DNA of 64,000 nucleotides from VXPQ01 sp964608315 (GCA_964608315.1 CAZSNF010000003.1:62001-126000); one strand, 5' to 3'. Shown: positions 52,666-62,431, counted from the first letter of the stretch. Program-made: numbers and translations. Notes: a model not told the origin generated them from the sequence alone.

Positions 52666-54255
52666 ATGCGCCACCAGATTTCGCTCGAATACGCCGGGAT
52701 ACATGTGGACCCGGCATACCGCAATCTTGCGCCTGCAAAACTCTACGAACATATCGTCCGGCAGGAACCCGCCGCCATCGTGGAGAACGGAGCCATCGCC
52801 ATCCGATCCGGCGACAAGACCGGACGCAGCCCTGCCGACAAACGCCTGGTGAAGCATCCCGACAGCAGCCGCGACATCTGGTGGGGCCCCGTCAATATCG
52901 AGCTGGATCGCCATACCTACCTCGTCAATCGGGAACGGGCGATCGACTTCCTGAACACCCGGGATCATTTGTATGTCCTGGACGGATACGCCGGATGGGA
53001 TCCGAACCACCGCATCAAGGTGCGGGTCGTTTGTTCGCGAGCGTACCATGCCCTTTTCATGCACAACATGCTCGTGCGGGTTTCCGAGGAAGACCTGCCG
53101 GATTTCGGCGAACCGGATTATACGATTTTGAACGCCGGCGAATTTCCCTGCAACCGGCTCACCTCGCATATGACGTCGAAAACCAGCGTCGATATCAGTT
53201 TCGAGGATCGGGAAATGATTATCCTCGGAACCGCGTACGCGGGCGAAATGAAAAAGGGCGTCTTTACGATTATGAATTACCTGATGCCCAAACAGCATGT
53301 GCTTTCGATGCATTGCTCGGCCAACGAAGGCCCGGATGGAGACGTTACCCTGTTCTTCGGTCTTTCCGGGACCGGAAAAACCGCGCTTTCCGCCGATGCT
53401 CGCCGTCGCCTGATCGGGGACGACGAACATGGGTGGGGAGAAAACGGCGTCTTTAACATAGAGGGCGGCTGTTACGCCAAAGTGATCAATTTATCCCGCA
53501 AGGAAGAGCCGGAGATTTACGATGCGATCCGCTACGGGACGATTCTAGAAAATGTGGCGTACGACGAAGTGACCCGATCAGTGGATTTCGCCGATACGAG
53601 CATCACCGTCAATACGCGCGCATCGTACCCTGTCGAATATATCGCTAACGCGAAGATACCTTGCACCGGAGGACATCCGCGCAATATTATCTTTCTGACC
53701 TATGACGCGTTCGGAGTCCTTCCTCCGGTGGCCAAACTGACGCCCGGGCAAGCCATGTACCATTTTATCAGCGGGTACACGGCGAGGGTGGCGGGCGCCG
53801 AGCAAGGCGTGAAGGAACCCGAAGCCACGTTTTCGGCTTGCCTCGGCGCAGCGTTCATGGTATGGCCCCCCGGCAAGTACGCCGAATTGCTGGCCGAAAA
53901 AATGCGCGGACACGGCGCCGACTCATGGCTTGTGAATACCGGGCTGACCGGAGGGCCGTACGGCGTCGGACAACGCATCGCCCTTGCCTCCACGCGCCGG
54001 ATTATCGATTCGATCCATGACGGGTCGCTGCGAGAACAACCCATGCGAACCGATCCGGTCTTCGGCTTCGCCGCGCCGACCGCATGCCCCGGCCTGCCCG
54101 CCGAATTGCTGTCTCCGCGCGCGACCTGGGCCGACCCGGCGGCGTACGACCGGCAAGCCCGGGAACTGGCGAAGCGTTTCGCAGAAAATTTCGAACGGTA
54201 CCGGGACACGGCGTCCCCGGAAATGCTCGCCGGCGGACCGGTGAAGAATGCCTGA
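52666..54255 (+). CDS. pckA: Phosphoenolpyruvate carboxykinase (ATP)
   Basis: A 529 aa gluconeogenic enzyme converting oxaloacetate and ATP to PEP and CO2. The substrate block is RSGDKTGRSPADKR (47-60), the PEPCK kinase-1a loop GLSGTGKT (232-239), the kinase-2 block IGDDEHGWGENGVFNIEGGCYAK with metal ligands, and later IPCTGGHPRNIIFLTYDAFGVLPPVAKL with TGGPYGVGQRI. Length is normal. Together with acs it suggests growth on acetate or other C2-C4 acids by gluconeogenesis, which would need a glyoxylate route not seen here. The start ATG 52666 precedes the typical N-terminal helix. Confidence 0.96.
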   Translation: MRHQISLEYAGIHVDPAYRNLAPAKLYEHIVRQEPAAIVENGAIAIRSGDKTGRSPADKRLVKHPDSSRDIWWGPVNIELDRHTYLVNRERAIDFLNTRDHLYVLDGYAGWDPNHRIKVRVVCSRAYHALFMHNMLVRVSEEDLPDFGEPDYTILNAGEFPCNRLTSHMTSKTSVDISFEDREMIILGTAYAGEMKKGVFTIMNYLMPKQHVLSMHCSANEGPDGDVTLFFGLSGTGKTALSADARRRLIGDDEHGWGENGVFNIEGGCYAKVINLSRKEEPEIYDAIRYGTILENVAYDEVTRSVDFADTSITVNTRASYPVEYIANAKIPCTGGHPRNIIFLTYDAFGVLPPVAKLTPGQAMYHFISGYTARVAGAEQGVKEPEATFSACLGAAFMVWPPGKYAELLAEKMRGHGADSWLVNTGLTGGPYGVGQRIALASTRRIIDSIHDGSLREQPMRTDPVFGFAAPTACPGLPAELLSPRATWADPAAYDRQARELAKRFAENFERYRDTASPEMLAGGPVKNA

Positions 54256-54349
54256 CGGCCTGAAGCAAGGGCGTAATCCTTTTTCGCCTGACCGCCCGAG
54301 GCGTATCCTTATTTTTTAAGGCGTTCAATCCGGGCGATTAAATTTTTTA

Positions 54350-54442
54350 GGCAATACGGTCCGGAGAGGCCTGCGGTGCGCCTTTGAGCGAAACATCGGG
54401 CCCCCAATACCCCTGCCGGCCCATCGTCTGCGCACCCTTATG
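54350..54442 (+). mobile_element. Truncated composite element (left end plus loop)
   Basis: GGCAATACGGTCCGGAGAGG, GCCTGCGGTGCGCCTTTGAG, then the same loop as at 9609-9681 to CACCCTTATGTT. The right arm and end are missing where the complete TTAA-family element begins. Between the pckA stop and this element (54256-54349) there are T-rich runs and a weak 4 bp hairpin but no gene. Confidence 0.75.
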
Positions 54443-54446
54443 TTTA

Positions 54447-54700
54447 GGATACTCTGATTAAATCTGCTTCGATCAGCGCTTCACGTTCGCACGTCAAGAA
54501 GGTCATAATGGCGTCGTTGAAATCAGCGGTAAATGCTGCGGATTCGGGGCATGGCGAACGTGAAGCGCCCTTCGGGAGGCTGCGAGAGGCGCTCTGGCTG
54601 TGTCATTCCTCATTATGTGGGGCCTGCCACATTGCTTCGTCATTCCTTGCCAGGGCGCCCCTCGCAGCCTCTGAACTTTGCACATTTAATCAGAGCATCC
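54447..54700 (+). mobile_element. Complete 254 bp MITE, second full copy
   Basis: Begins GGATACTCTGATTAAATC and ends CATTTAATCAGAGCATCC, with TTAA at 54701-54704 and TTTA on the left. It aligns along its length with 5941-6194 (same size) despite different terminal variants. It ends four bases from the stop codon of the dicarboxylate transporter gene on the other strand. Confidence 0.85.
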
Positions 54701-54704
54701 TTAA

Positions 54705-55967
54705 CTACGTCGCCACATGCGTATCCACGTTTTCCTCGCCCTCCGAACGGGCGATAACCGCGGCGCCGCACGAATCGCTGTACACATTCACGGCGGTCCG
54801 GAACATGTCGAGCGGGCGGTCTATGGCCAGCATGGCGCCCACGATGAACGCCGGGCCCGCGCCGGTCAGCCCCACGGCTTCCAGCACGATAAAAATCACG
54901 ACCAGGCCCGCAGAAGGAATGGCGGCGGCGCCGATCGAGGCGAGCAGCGCCGTAAACACCACCACAAGCTGGTCCGTAAAGCCCAGGGATACGCCCAGCG
55001 CCTGCGCAATGAAAATGGCCCCGAGGCATTCGTAAAGCGCCGTGCCGTCCATGTTCACCGTAGCGCCCATCGGCAGCGTAAACGAGGATACGCGGCTTGA
55101 TACGCCCACCTTCGTTTCCACGGTCTGCATCGTTACGGGCAGCGTAGCCCCCGACGAAGCCGTCGAGAACGCCGTAACGAGGGGTTCGATCATGTTTCGG
55201 AAATGCACGATCGGGTTAATGCGCCCAAGGAAGAATAGCACCCCCGGCAGCGTAACGAACAAATGGATCGCCAGGCCAAGGGCCAGCACGAACATATAGA
55301 GGCCGAGGGCCCCGAACGTTTCGAAACCCGTACGGCCCACCAGCGTGGCGATCAGGCCGAACACGCCGATCGGCGCCGCCATGATCACCCAGGTGGTGAG
55401 TTTCATCATGGCCTGAAACGCCGACTCGAAAAAATTCCGGAGCGTGGCCTGGGGCTTCTCCGGCAATCCCACGATGGACAGGCCCAGGAGGATGCTGAAG
55501 AAAATAATGGCGAGCATCTGGCTGCCCGCCGCCGCCTCGATCACATTGGCCGGCACGATATCCATGATAATGTCCACCGGCGAACTGGGCGTCCTGAGGT
55601 CGGGCATTTCGGCCTGTATGGCGTTCGCCACGTCGGTCCTTTCGCCCGGACGAAAAATATTCACCAGAATCAGCCCGTTGGCGATCGCCAGCAAGCTGGT
55701 CAATACGTAATAGCCGAGCGTTTTGGAGAAGAGCCGCCCCACGGCGCGCCCGCTGCCTACGGACGCAACGCCCGCGACGATGGACGTAAACACGAGGGGA
55801 ACGATCACCATGCGCAGCAGCTTCATGAACAGCTGCCCGATCCACTCCACCCTGTCTGCGAAGGGTTCTCCCCCCGCCATACCCGCCGCAATGCCGATCG
55901 CCATCGCAATCAGAATCTGCCAATGCAGTTTTTTCCACCAAACGGTTCCGGTTGCTGCAGGCGTCAT
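54705..55967 (-). CDS. Dicarboxylate/amino acid:cation symporter (DAACS family)
   Basis: A 420 aa transporter of the GltP/DctA fold with eight membrane helices and two re-entrant hairpins. The HP1 serine-rich motif is TAFSTASSGATLPVTMQTVE, TM7 has LPMGATVNMDGTALYECLGAIFIAQ (NMDGT, sodium site), and HP2 is IPSAGLVVIFIVLEAVGLTG. The C-terminal MFRTAVNVYSDSCGAAVIARSEGE contains the substrate Asp/Arg region. It imports glutamate, aspartate or C4-dicarboxylates with Na+ or H+; the exact substrate is not determined. A MITE lies directly after its stop. Confidence 0.93.
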   Translation of the reverse strand: MTPAATGTVWWKKLHWQILIAMAIGIAAGMAGGEPFADRVEWIGQLFMKLLRMVIVPLVFTSIVAGVASVGSGRAVGRLFSKTLGYYVLTSLLAIANGLILVNIFRPGERTDVANAIQAEMPDLRTPSSPVDIIMDIVPANVIEAAAGSQMLAIIFFSILLGLSIVGLPEKPQATLRNFFESAFQAMMKLTTWVIMAAPIGVFGLIATLVGRTGFETFGALGLYMFVLALGLAIHLFVTLPGVLFFLGRINPIVHFRNMIEPLVTAFSTASSGATLPVTMQTVETKVGVSSRVSSFTLPMGATVNMDGTALYECLGAIFIAQALGVSLGFTDQLVVVFTALLASIGAAAIPSAGLVVIFIVLEAVGLTGAGPAFIVGAMLAIDRPLDMFRTAVNVYSDSCGAAVIARSEGEENVDTHVAT

Positions 55968-56080
55968 GACAGTTCGTTACGGGTTATGGAGCAAGGCATT
56001 CGTCGCTGGCGAGCGAAACCATCGTAACAGGGATTCGCCGGGCATGTTCCGCCCCGGATTTCCTGCCGCAAGCCCCTCCG

Positions 56081-57547
56081 CTATCCGAGGTCCGCGAGGG
56101 GAAGCAGCACGTACGCGATCAGGCTCACCAGGAAAATAAAAAGGATATTCAACAGGATTCCGGCGCGCGCCATACGGGGAATCGTCACGTACTCGTTGCT
56201 GTATACGATGGCGTTCGGCGGCGTGGCCACGGGCAGCATGAAAGCGCAACTGGCGGCCAGGACGGCGGGCACGGCGAATAGCAGAGGCGACTCCCCGAGG
56301 CCAACCCCGACAGAGGCCACGACGGGCAGAAACGCCGCGACCGTGGCGATATTGCTGGTCAATTCCGTCAGGAAAATAATCACGAAAGCGATGACCAGAA
56401 TAATCGGAAAGATTGGCCATCCCTCGATAAGGCTCGCCTGCGAACCAAACCAGGCCGCAAGCCCGGTATCGTTGATCGCCGCAGCCAGGCTCAAGCCCCC
56501 GCCGAACAGCACGAGCAACCCCCACGGCAACCGTTCGGCGTCCTTCCATTCAAGCAGAAAGACCCGTTCCGAAACATCGACCGGCAACAGAAAAAACAGC
56601 AGGCCCACGCCCATGGCGATACCCGCATCCGACAAGCCGGGAACCATCGGGGCGAGCAAGGGCCGGGTCATCCACAATACGGCCGCAAGGGTAAACAGGG
56701 CCATCACCATCTTTTCCGCCCGGCTCATGCGGCCCATGGCGGCCAGCTCCGCATCGATAAAAGCCGCCCCGCCGGGAATTTCCTGCATATCGATCGGATA
56801 AACCACGCGGGTAAGCACAAGATACATCGCGGGGAGCGCAATCAGGATCAGGGGCAAACCGACCTGCATCCATTCCGCAAACCCGATCGACACGCCGTAG
56901 GTCTCCAGCATGAATCCCGCAAAGAACGCATTCGGCGGCGTTCCGACAAGGGTGGCGATGCCGCCTATGCTGCACGAATACGCAATGATCAGCATGAGGC
57001 TCACCGTAAAATGCTCCACGTTCCTTTCGTCGGCCCGACGCGCGAACTCCGCCACGGACAATCCGATCGGAAGCATCATCAGCGCAGTGGCCGTATTACT
57101 GACCCACATACTCAAAAACGCAGCCGCGATCATAAATCCGGCCAGGATCGCATAGGGACGCGGCCCCATCATGGCGATGATGCGCAAGGCGAGGCGACGG
57201 TGCAAATTCCAGCGCTGCATGCCCGCCGCAATCAAAAAGCCGCCCAGAAAAAGAAAAACGAGCGGATTCGCATAGGGCGCGGACGCGGCGCGTATATCCG
57301 CAACGCCCAGCAGGGGAAAAAGCGCCAGCGGCAAAAGCGCCGTAGCGGATATGGGAATGGCCTCGGTCATCCACCAGACGGCCATGAGCAGGCCCACCGC
57401 TGCGGTGCGCCAGGCGGCAAGCGGCATATCCGCAGGCGCAGGCGATAGCAAGAGCGCCGCGCAGCAAACCAGGCCTGCGAAGAAACCCGCCCACTGCCGG
57501 AAGCGCAAGGCGAATGTTGTCCAGGAAAAGCTGGTCCCCTTGACCAC
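56081..57547 (-). CDS. SLC13/DASS family sodium:anion symporter
   Basis: A membrane transporter of about 488 aa with roughly 12 helices. The sodium-binding signatures of the DASS family are visible: MWVSNTATALMMLPIGLSV (SNT), IATLVGTPPNAFFAGF, then LTELTSNIATVAAFLPV (second SNI/T motif) and MLPVATPPNAIVYSNEYV. It likely imports di- or tricarboxylates such as succinate with Na+. The start is uncertain: the frame is open to 57718, but a GTG at 57547 leaves a plausible N-terminus (VKGTSFSWTTFALRFRQ); sequence upstream looks non-coding. It is next to the DAACS gene and divergent from fpr. Confidence 0.87.
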   Translation of the reverse strand: MVKGTSFSWTTFALRFRQWAGFFAGLVCCAALLLSPAPADMPLAAWRTAAVGLLMAVWWMTEAIPISATALLPLALFPLLGVADIRAASAPYANPLVFLFLGGFLIAAGMQRWNLHRRLALRIIAMMGPRPYAILAGFMIAAAFLSMWVSNTATALMMLPIGLSVAEFARRADERNVEHFTVSLMLIIAYSCSIGGIATLVGTPPNAFFAGFMLETYGVSIGFAEWMQVGLPLILIALPAMYLVLTRVVYPIDMQEIPGGAAFIDAELAAMGRMSRAEKMVMALFTLAAVLWMTRPLLAPMVPGLSDAGIAMGVGLLFFLLPVDVSERVFLLEWKDAERLPWGLLVLFGGGLSLAAAINDTGLAAWFGSQASLIEGWPIFPIILVIAFVIIFLTELTSNIATVAAFLPVVASVGVGLGESPLLFAVPAVLAASCAFMLPVATPPNAIVYSNEYVTIPRMARAGILLNILFIFLVSLIAYVLLPLADLG

Positions 57548-57778
57548 GCGTACGACGTTTCGGATATGGAAAAAACAGAACGCGCTGCATGATAGGCATT
57601 GCGGGGCTTCCCGGCAAACGGGAGGCCGGTATCCTTCGCGCGATCTGGATATTCGCTTCGTATTTTTGCCGAATGCGTTTGGCGCACCGTATATGCCGTA
57701 TATTTCGGCGACGGGCAACGCAGCCGCGCCGAACGACTCATACGACCAACGCTATCCGACCCATCGTCTTTCCGCCCC

Positions 57779-59182
57779 ATGACTGCATCAGGCGCCGAAA
57801 ATCAACCGCTTCGCATCGCTATCGTGGGCGCCGGCCCGGCCGCCTTCTACGCCGCCGATCATATGACGAAGCAAAAGGACCTGCATGTCGAAATCGACAT
57901 GTTCGACCGGCTGCCTACTCCATTCGGCCTCGTCCGGGGCGGCGTGGCGCCCGATCATCAGAGCATCAAGAACGTCGTGCGGGTATACCACAAGATTGCC
58001 TCCAAACCCGGTTTTCGCTTTTTCGGCAACGTATGTTTCGGCCCGGAGATAACCGTGGAGGACCTGCGGCGACATTACCACCAGATTTTCTACGCCACGG
58101 GCGCGCAAACGGACCGCTCCCTCGGCATTCCCGGCGAAGACCTGCAAGGCAGCCATTCGGCGACCGAATTCGTGGCGTGGTACAACGGACATCCGGACTA
58201 CCGGCGTCTGGAATTCGATTTGTCCGTATCCTCTGCGGTGGTTATCGGCGTTGGAAATGTCGCAATCGACGTGGCGCGCATCCTGTGCCGAACCCCCGAA
58301 GAACTGGCCGCCACCGATATTGCGGATCATGCGCTCGAACAACTGCGGGAAAGCCGGATTCGCGAGGTCCATATATTGGGGCGGCGCGGGCCGGTCCAGG
58401 CGGCGTTTACCCCCCCGGAAGCCAAGGAACTGGGAGTGCTAGAAGGAGCCGACGCCATCGTACGCCCGGAAGAAGCCGCACTCGACCCGCTGAGCGAGGA
58501 AGTGCTTGCTTCCGCGGGCCGTCGCGTACGCCGAAACGTGGAAATCGTCCAGGGATTCGCTGAAGGCAGCCCCTCGGGAAAGCCGAAACGCCTCCACATA
58601 CGTTTTCTCGTTTCGCCCACCGAAATCGTCGGCGACGAGGCGGGTCGGGTATCCGCCCTGCGCATCGTGCGCAACGAATTGCGCCAAACCGACGACGGAC
58701 GCCTTCGCCCGCACCCTGTGGATCGGTTCGAAACGATTCCCGCCGGGCTTGTTTTCCGCTCCGTAGGCTATCGGGGCGTTCCGCTGGCGGGCGTTCCCTT
58801 CGACGAAGCGCAACACATTATTCCGAACGAACAAGGCCGCGTCACAGACCCGGCGACGGGCCAACCAGTGACCGGCGAATACGCGGGGGGCTGGATCAAA
58901 CGCGGTCCGTCCGGGGTCATCGGCACGAACAAAGCCGATTCCGTCGAGACGGGGAACTGCATGCTGGAAGATGTGCGGAGCGGAGCGCTGCTTCGTCCGG
59001 AGGCGCCGAGCGCCGAGGCGGCGGAACGCATGATTCGCAGCCGCTGCCCGGGCTATTTCAGCTACGAAGACTGGATGCGCCTCGACGAACTGGAAATCGC
59101 CCGGGGGCAAGAAGCCGGACGCCCGCGGGTAAAATTCACGAGCGCAGAAGCCATGCGCGCCGCGCTGAACGACATGGCGTGA
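57779..59182 (+). CDS. FAD-dependent ferredoxin/flavodoxin NADP reductase, FprA/adrenodoxin-reductase type
   Basis: A 467 aa flavoprotein of the adrenodoxin reductase family. The FAD dinucleotide fold is RIAIVGAGPAAFYAADHMTK, followed by DMFDRLPTPFGLVRGGVAPDHQSIKNVV, the NADP fold SAVVIGVGNVAIDVARIL and the HILGRRGPVQAAFTPPEAKEL block. The C-terminal GGWIKRGPSGVIGTNKADS is also diagnostic. It moves electrons between NADPH and a ferredoxin-like protein. Stands alone; no ferredoxin gene lies beside it. ATG 57779 gives the family start; the frame upstream is not used. Its TGA is followed at once by a composite element. Confidence 0.93.
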   Translation: MTASGAENQPLRIAIVGAGPAAFYAADHMTKQKDLHVEIDMFDRLPTPFGLVRGGVAPDHQSIKNVVRVYHKIASKPGFRFFGNVCFGPEITVEDLRRHYHQIFYATGAQTDRSLGIPGEDLQGSHSATEFVAWYNGHPDYRRLEFDLSVSSAVVIGVGNVAIDVARILCRTPEELAATDIADHALEQLRESRIREVHILGRRGPVQAAFTPPEAKELGVLEGADAIVRPEEAALDPLSEEVLASAGRRVRRNVEIVQGFAEGSPSGKPKRLHIRFLVSPTEIVGDEAGRVSALRIVRNELRQTDDGRLRPHPVDRFETIPAGLVFRSVGYRGVPLAGVPFDEAQHIIPNEQGRVTDPATGQPVTGEYAGGWIKRGPSGVIGTNKADSVETGNCMLEDVRSGALLRPEAPSAEAAERMIRSRCPGYFSYEDWMRLDELEIARGQEAGRPRVKFTSAEAMRAALNDMA

Positions 59183-59183
59183 A

Positions 59184-59369
59184 GGATACTCTGATTAAAT
59201 GTGCAAAGTTCAGAGGCTGCGAGGGGTGCGCTGGCCCAGTGTGGAACGGGCATGTGGTTGCGCCTTTGAGCGAAACATCGGGTCCCCAATACCCCTGCCG
59301 GCCCATCGTCTGCGCACCCTTATGTATTCGTGAAAAGGCGCACCACAGGCCCCTCTGGACCGTCTTGCC
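59184..59369 (-). mobile_element. Composite 186 bp element, ends swapped relative to its loop
   Basis: Left end GGATACTCTGATTAAATG with AAAGTTCAGAGGCTGCGAGG, right end GGACCGTCTTGCC, then TTAA (59370-59373). The arms are CATGTGGTTGCGCCTTT and AAAAGGCGCACCACAG. The ends are those of the element at 9572 in reverse order, but the loop (GAGCGAAACATCGGG to CACCCTTATGTATTCG) has the same strand orientation, so loop and ends are inverted relative to each other. TTAATCAGCGTGTCC (59370-59384) is a residual end. Confidence 0.78.
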
Positions 59370-59392
59370 TTAATCAGCGTGTCCTTCAGGCT

Positions 59393-62300
59393 TTATTGCC
59401 GCAAAAAGGCCAGCAAGTCCGCCATCTCCTGCAGATCGATATCCTCTTCGAGACCGGGCGGCATCGGCGATTCGTCGAGCCGCCGCAAGGTTTCGATGGC
59501 CCCGCGCAACACGATTTCCTCCCGCCCCTCTTCCGTGACCAGCGTAACGGAAGAGGGCGTATCCGCCTGCAAAATACCCGTCAGGGGCGGATCGCCCCTG
59601 CGCTCCATTCGCCACAATGCGTAGCCGTCCGCAATGCTCCGCTCCGGGATCAGAATCGCTTCGAGCAGCGCCCGGGACGGCCAGTGCCGGACCGTGCCAA
59701 GGTCCGGCCCGAAAAGCGCGGAGCCTGCGCCGGCCCCATGACAACGGGCGCATACGGAAAAATACACGGCCTGGCCCCGCCCGGCGTCGCCCGACAGGTC
59801 GAGCGCGGCTTCGTAAGCCCGCATCACGTCGGGGCGGGAAGCATCCGAAGCCCGCAGCAAATCCCGGGCGCGCGCCTTCACGGCGCCCTTCGTATCCCGC
59901 ATCAAACGAACGCGACGGTTCCAGCCAAGCGCCGAACGGCTTATATCCCCCCCTTCCACGGCGTCGAGCAACAGATGCATGCGGGATTCGGAGCGCAACA
60001 GGGCATTCAGCGCTTCGTCGCGGGCCCCCGCAGCGAGGCGGGCATAGACATTCAGCAAAAACCGCCCCGCATCGTCTCCGGGCGCCCTTCCGAGGACGCG
60101 CACCGCTGCTTTCTGCACCCCGGCCTCCGCCCCCGACCGGATCGCAAGGTCCCGCAGCGCCGGGACGACTGCCCCGGGATCGCCCATTTCCATCAGGACC
60201 AGCATGTCTATGCGCCGCGCCGGCGGCTCCGCGCCGGAAGCGGCTATCGCCATGGCCCGGGCAGGATCAACGTCCACGCTCCCGGCATGGCGAAGCAGGT
60301 TCAGCAATCCCTGGCGCATCGCCGGATCCGCCGCCGCATAAAACGCTTCGAGCAAGCGCTCGCCATCGACCGGGAATCCATCCTCCTTCGGGCCGGTCGC
60401 CGTACGACGCCCCAGCCCGTCGGCAAGGCCCTGAAGAATTTCGGCGCGCCCGCCGCCCGGCGCGTCAAGGGCGAGCCGGACGATCTCCCGAATATCCGCA
60501 GGCGACCCGGAAACGCCCGCAAGCGCCGTCAAACGACGCAGGTACGAGCGTCCTTCGGCCCGGTCGCCGAACATGCGCGCCGCTTGTGAAATTTTATCGA
60601 AATCCGAAGAGGCGCCTGCAGTAAGCGCCGCCATCTGCACCCATGGATCGGCCAGGTCCCGCGCCAGCAAACGATCCCGCGCATCCGCCGCCCGATCCGT
60701 AGCAAGGTCCCCCAGCGTCAGCAACAATTGGAAACGCACCTTCGGGTTCGGATCGTCCGCCATGGCGATCAGGTCGTTTTCGAAAAGAGCCGCGCCCTTT
60801 GCTTCGTCAAGGATTTCCGCAAGCCGAATCGCCTGGGCGCGGACGCCGGGATGCCTGTCCGACAACGCAGCGCGCAGCACATCCGCCTCCAGCAACCCGA
60901 TCCCGCGCAGCGTCCAGAGCGCATGCAAACGGGCGAACGGGCGATGGTCTTCCCGCACCATGCGCGCCAGCGTCGGCCCGACCGCCATCGCCTGCCGGTC
61001 CACGAGCAGCCGCTGGGCATGCGTCCGCCGCCACCTGTTCTTGTCCCCCAGCAAGTCCGCCAGCGCGCCATCGGACAGACTGCCCATGTCCATAGCGTCC
61101 AGCCAGTCGGCGACGGGCGCGTCCTGCGCGGCGATGCGGTAAATGCGCCCCCGGTCGTTGCCGTCGTACAACTGTCCTGACGCAATGGCCGCCTCGTCCA
61201 TCCACTCGGGATGCTCCACAACCTTCCGATAATAATCCACCACATACAACGCGCCGTCCGGTCCCGCGTACGTATTCACCGGACGGAACCAGCTATCCAC
61301 AGACGCCAGGAACTCTTTCCCTTCGTACAGGCGGCGGGCCGCAAACGTCGCTCCGGCGTCCGCCACCACGTCGGCGCGCACCAGATTATGCACCGATTCG
61401 GTAACGAACGTTACCCGGTCGAACGGTTCGGGAAAGGCGCCGCCCGCATAGTACGTCGGTCCGGCCGCCGACGTGAATACGCCGCGGTCAGTGAGCAGTT
61501 GATGTTCCGGGCCGATCGTAACGGGAAACACGTTTGCCGCATTCTCCTGATCGGGCGTATACGCTACCGCCTCGCGCACTGGAAGTCCGGGACTTCTGCG
61601 CAAATACCGCGCTGCAATGACCTCATGAAAATGGCGGCGGGCATTGCTGACCAGAAAATGCCGTCCCCAGGGATCGAACGCGTGCCCGAATTGCGAAGCC
61701 CCGGACAATTCCTCCAACTGTCCCGTGTCCGGTCGAAAACGAACGTTGCGTCCGCTGGCGTTGCGGGCCAGCGCGGGGCTTTCGGGACGATCCGGAAAAT
61801 GCACGGCGCTGCCGAAATCCCCGAACTGGTCGGCGTGCGCTTCAGTGTATATCGGCCCGTTATTGGCCAGATAAACCCCGTTGTCGAGGCCGTACAGCGG
61901 ATTATTGAAGTTGTGCTGCGGATTAGACAGGGCGAACCCGGTCAGCACGACCTGCCGGATATCCGCTGCGCCATCGCCGTCGCGGTCTTCGAGATAGAGC
62001 ACGTCGGGGGCGTCGGTAACCAGTACGCCCGCCTTCCAGCGCATAATGCCGGTGGGCAACGTAAGGCCCTCGGCGAATGTCACGCGCGTATCGGGGTACG
62101 CATCGCCATCCGTGTCCATTAGCCGCACCACGCGCCCCGTGCCCCCCGTATCAAGCGGATAGCCCGGCATTTCCACGACATACAAACGCCCCGCCTCGTC
62201 CACCGTCATATCCACCGGATCGACGACAAGCGGCTCTGCGGCGAACGTTTCGACGCGAAAACCCTCGGCTATTTCGAGCGTAACGAGCGCCTCGGCGGGT

Positions 62301-62431
62301 TCGTACGGCGGACCTTCCCGGAAATCTCCCGGCCCGCCGCGCTCCGCATTCGCAAACATTGCGAGCGCAGCGAGCGCCGATACCGGTAAAACAAGCCGGA
62401 GGAACCTCCAGCCCCGAACGGAAGCAACCAT
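59393..62431 (-). CDS. PVC-type dehydrogenase/HEAT-repeat protein with C-terminal cytochrome c domain
   Basis: A 1012 aa exported protein. A signal peptide (FLRLVLPVSALAALAMFANA) precedes a beta-propeller membrane-bound dehydrogenase domain (about 40-430; EIAEGFRVETFAAEPLVVDP, VDEAGRLYVVEMPGYP, YVVDYYRKVVEHPEWMD). Residues about 440-860 are helical HEAT-like repeats (LADLLGDKNRWRRTHAQRLL, DPNPKVRFQLLLTLGDLA). The C-terminal cytochrome c has CARCH at 894-898 and a probable axial Met in ESPMPPG (M990). This architecture is common in Planctomycetota and Bacteroidota; it is assigned to periplasmic sugar or alcohol oxidation, but no substrate is proven. It lies next to a Tat Gfo/Idh gene. Confidence 0.9.
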   Translation of the reverse strand: MVASVRGWRFLRLVLPVSALAALAMFANAERGGPGDFREGPPYEPAEALVTLEIAEGFRVETFAAEPLVVDPVDMTVDEAGRLYVVEMPGYPLDTGGTGRVVRLMDTDGDAYPDTRVTFAEGLTLPTGIMRWKAGVLVTDAPDVLYLEDRDGDGAADIRQVVLTGFALSNPQHNFNNPLYGLDNGVYLANNGPIYTEAHADQFGDFGSAVHFPDRPESPALARNASGRNVRFRPDTGQLEELSGASQFGHAFDPWGRHFLVSNARRHFHEVIAARYLRRSPGLPVREAVAYTPDQENAANVFPVTIGPEHQLLTDRGVFTSAAGPTYYAGGAFPEPFDRVTFVTESVHNLVRADVVADAGATFAARRLYEGKEFLASVDSWFRPVNTYAGPDGALYVVDYYRKVVEHPEWMDEAAIASGQLYDGNDRGRIYRIAAQDAPVADWLDAMDMGSLSDGALADLLGDKNRWRRTHAQRLLVDRQAMAVGPTLARMVREDHRPFARLHALWTLRGIGLLEADVLRAALSDRHPGVRAQAIRLAEILDEAKGAALFENDLIAMADDPNPKVRFQLLLTLGDLATDRAADARDRLLARDLADPWVQMAALTAGASSDFDKISQAARMFGDRAEGRSYLRRLTALAGVSGSPADIREIVRLALDAPGGGRAEILQGLADGLGRRTATGPKEDGFPVDGERLLEAFYAAADPAMRQGLLNLLRHAGSVDVDPARAMAIAASGAEPPARRIDMLVLMEMGDPGAVVPALRDLAIRSGAEAGVQKAAVRVLGRAPGDDAGRFLLNVYARLAAGARDEALNALLRSESRMHLLLDAVEGGDISRSALGWNRRVRLMRDTKGAVKARARDLLRASDASRPDVMRAYEAALDLSGDAGRGQAVYFSVCARCHGAGAGSALFGPDLGTVRHWPSRALLEAILIPERSIADGYALWRMERRGDPPLTGILQADTPSSVTLVTEEGREEIVLRGAIETLRRLDESPMPPGLEEDIDLQEMADLLAFLRQ

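Noticed and set aside
54290..54320. Terminator after pckA
   Set aside because: CGCC/GGCG with a T-rich stretch is only a four-base stem, and part of it resembles a mobile-element end; too weak to list.
5929..54704. CRISPR array
   Set aside because: The repeats are dispersed between genes over the whole window, have no regular spacing or unique spacers, and no cas genes are present.
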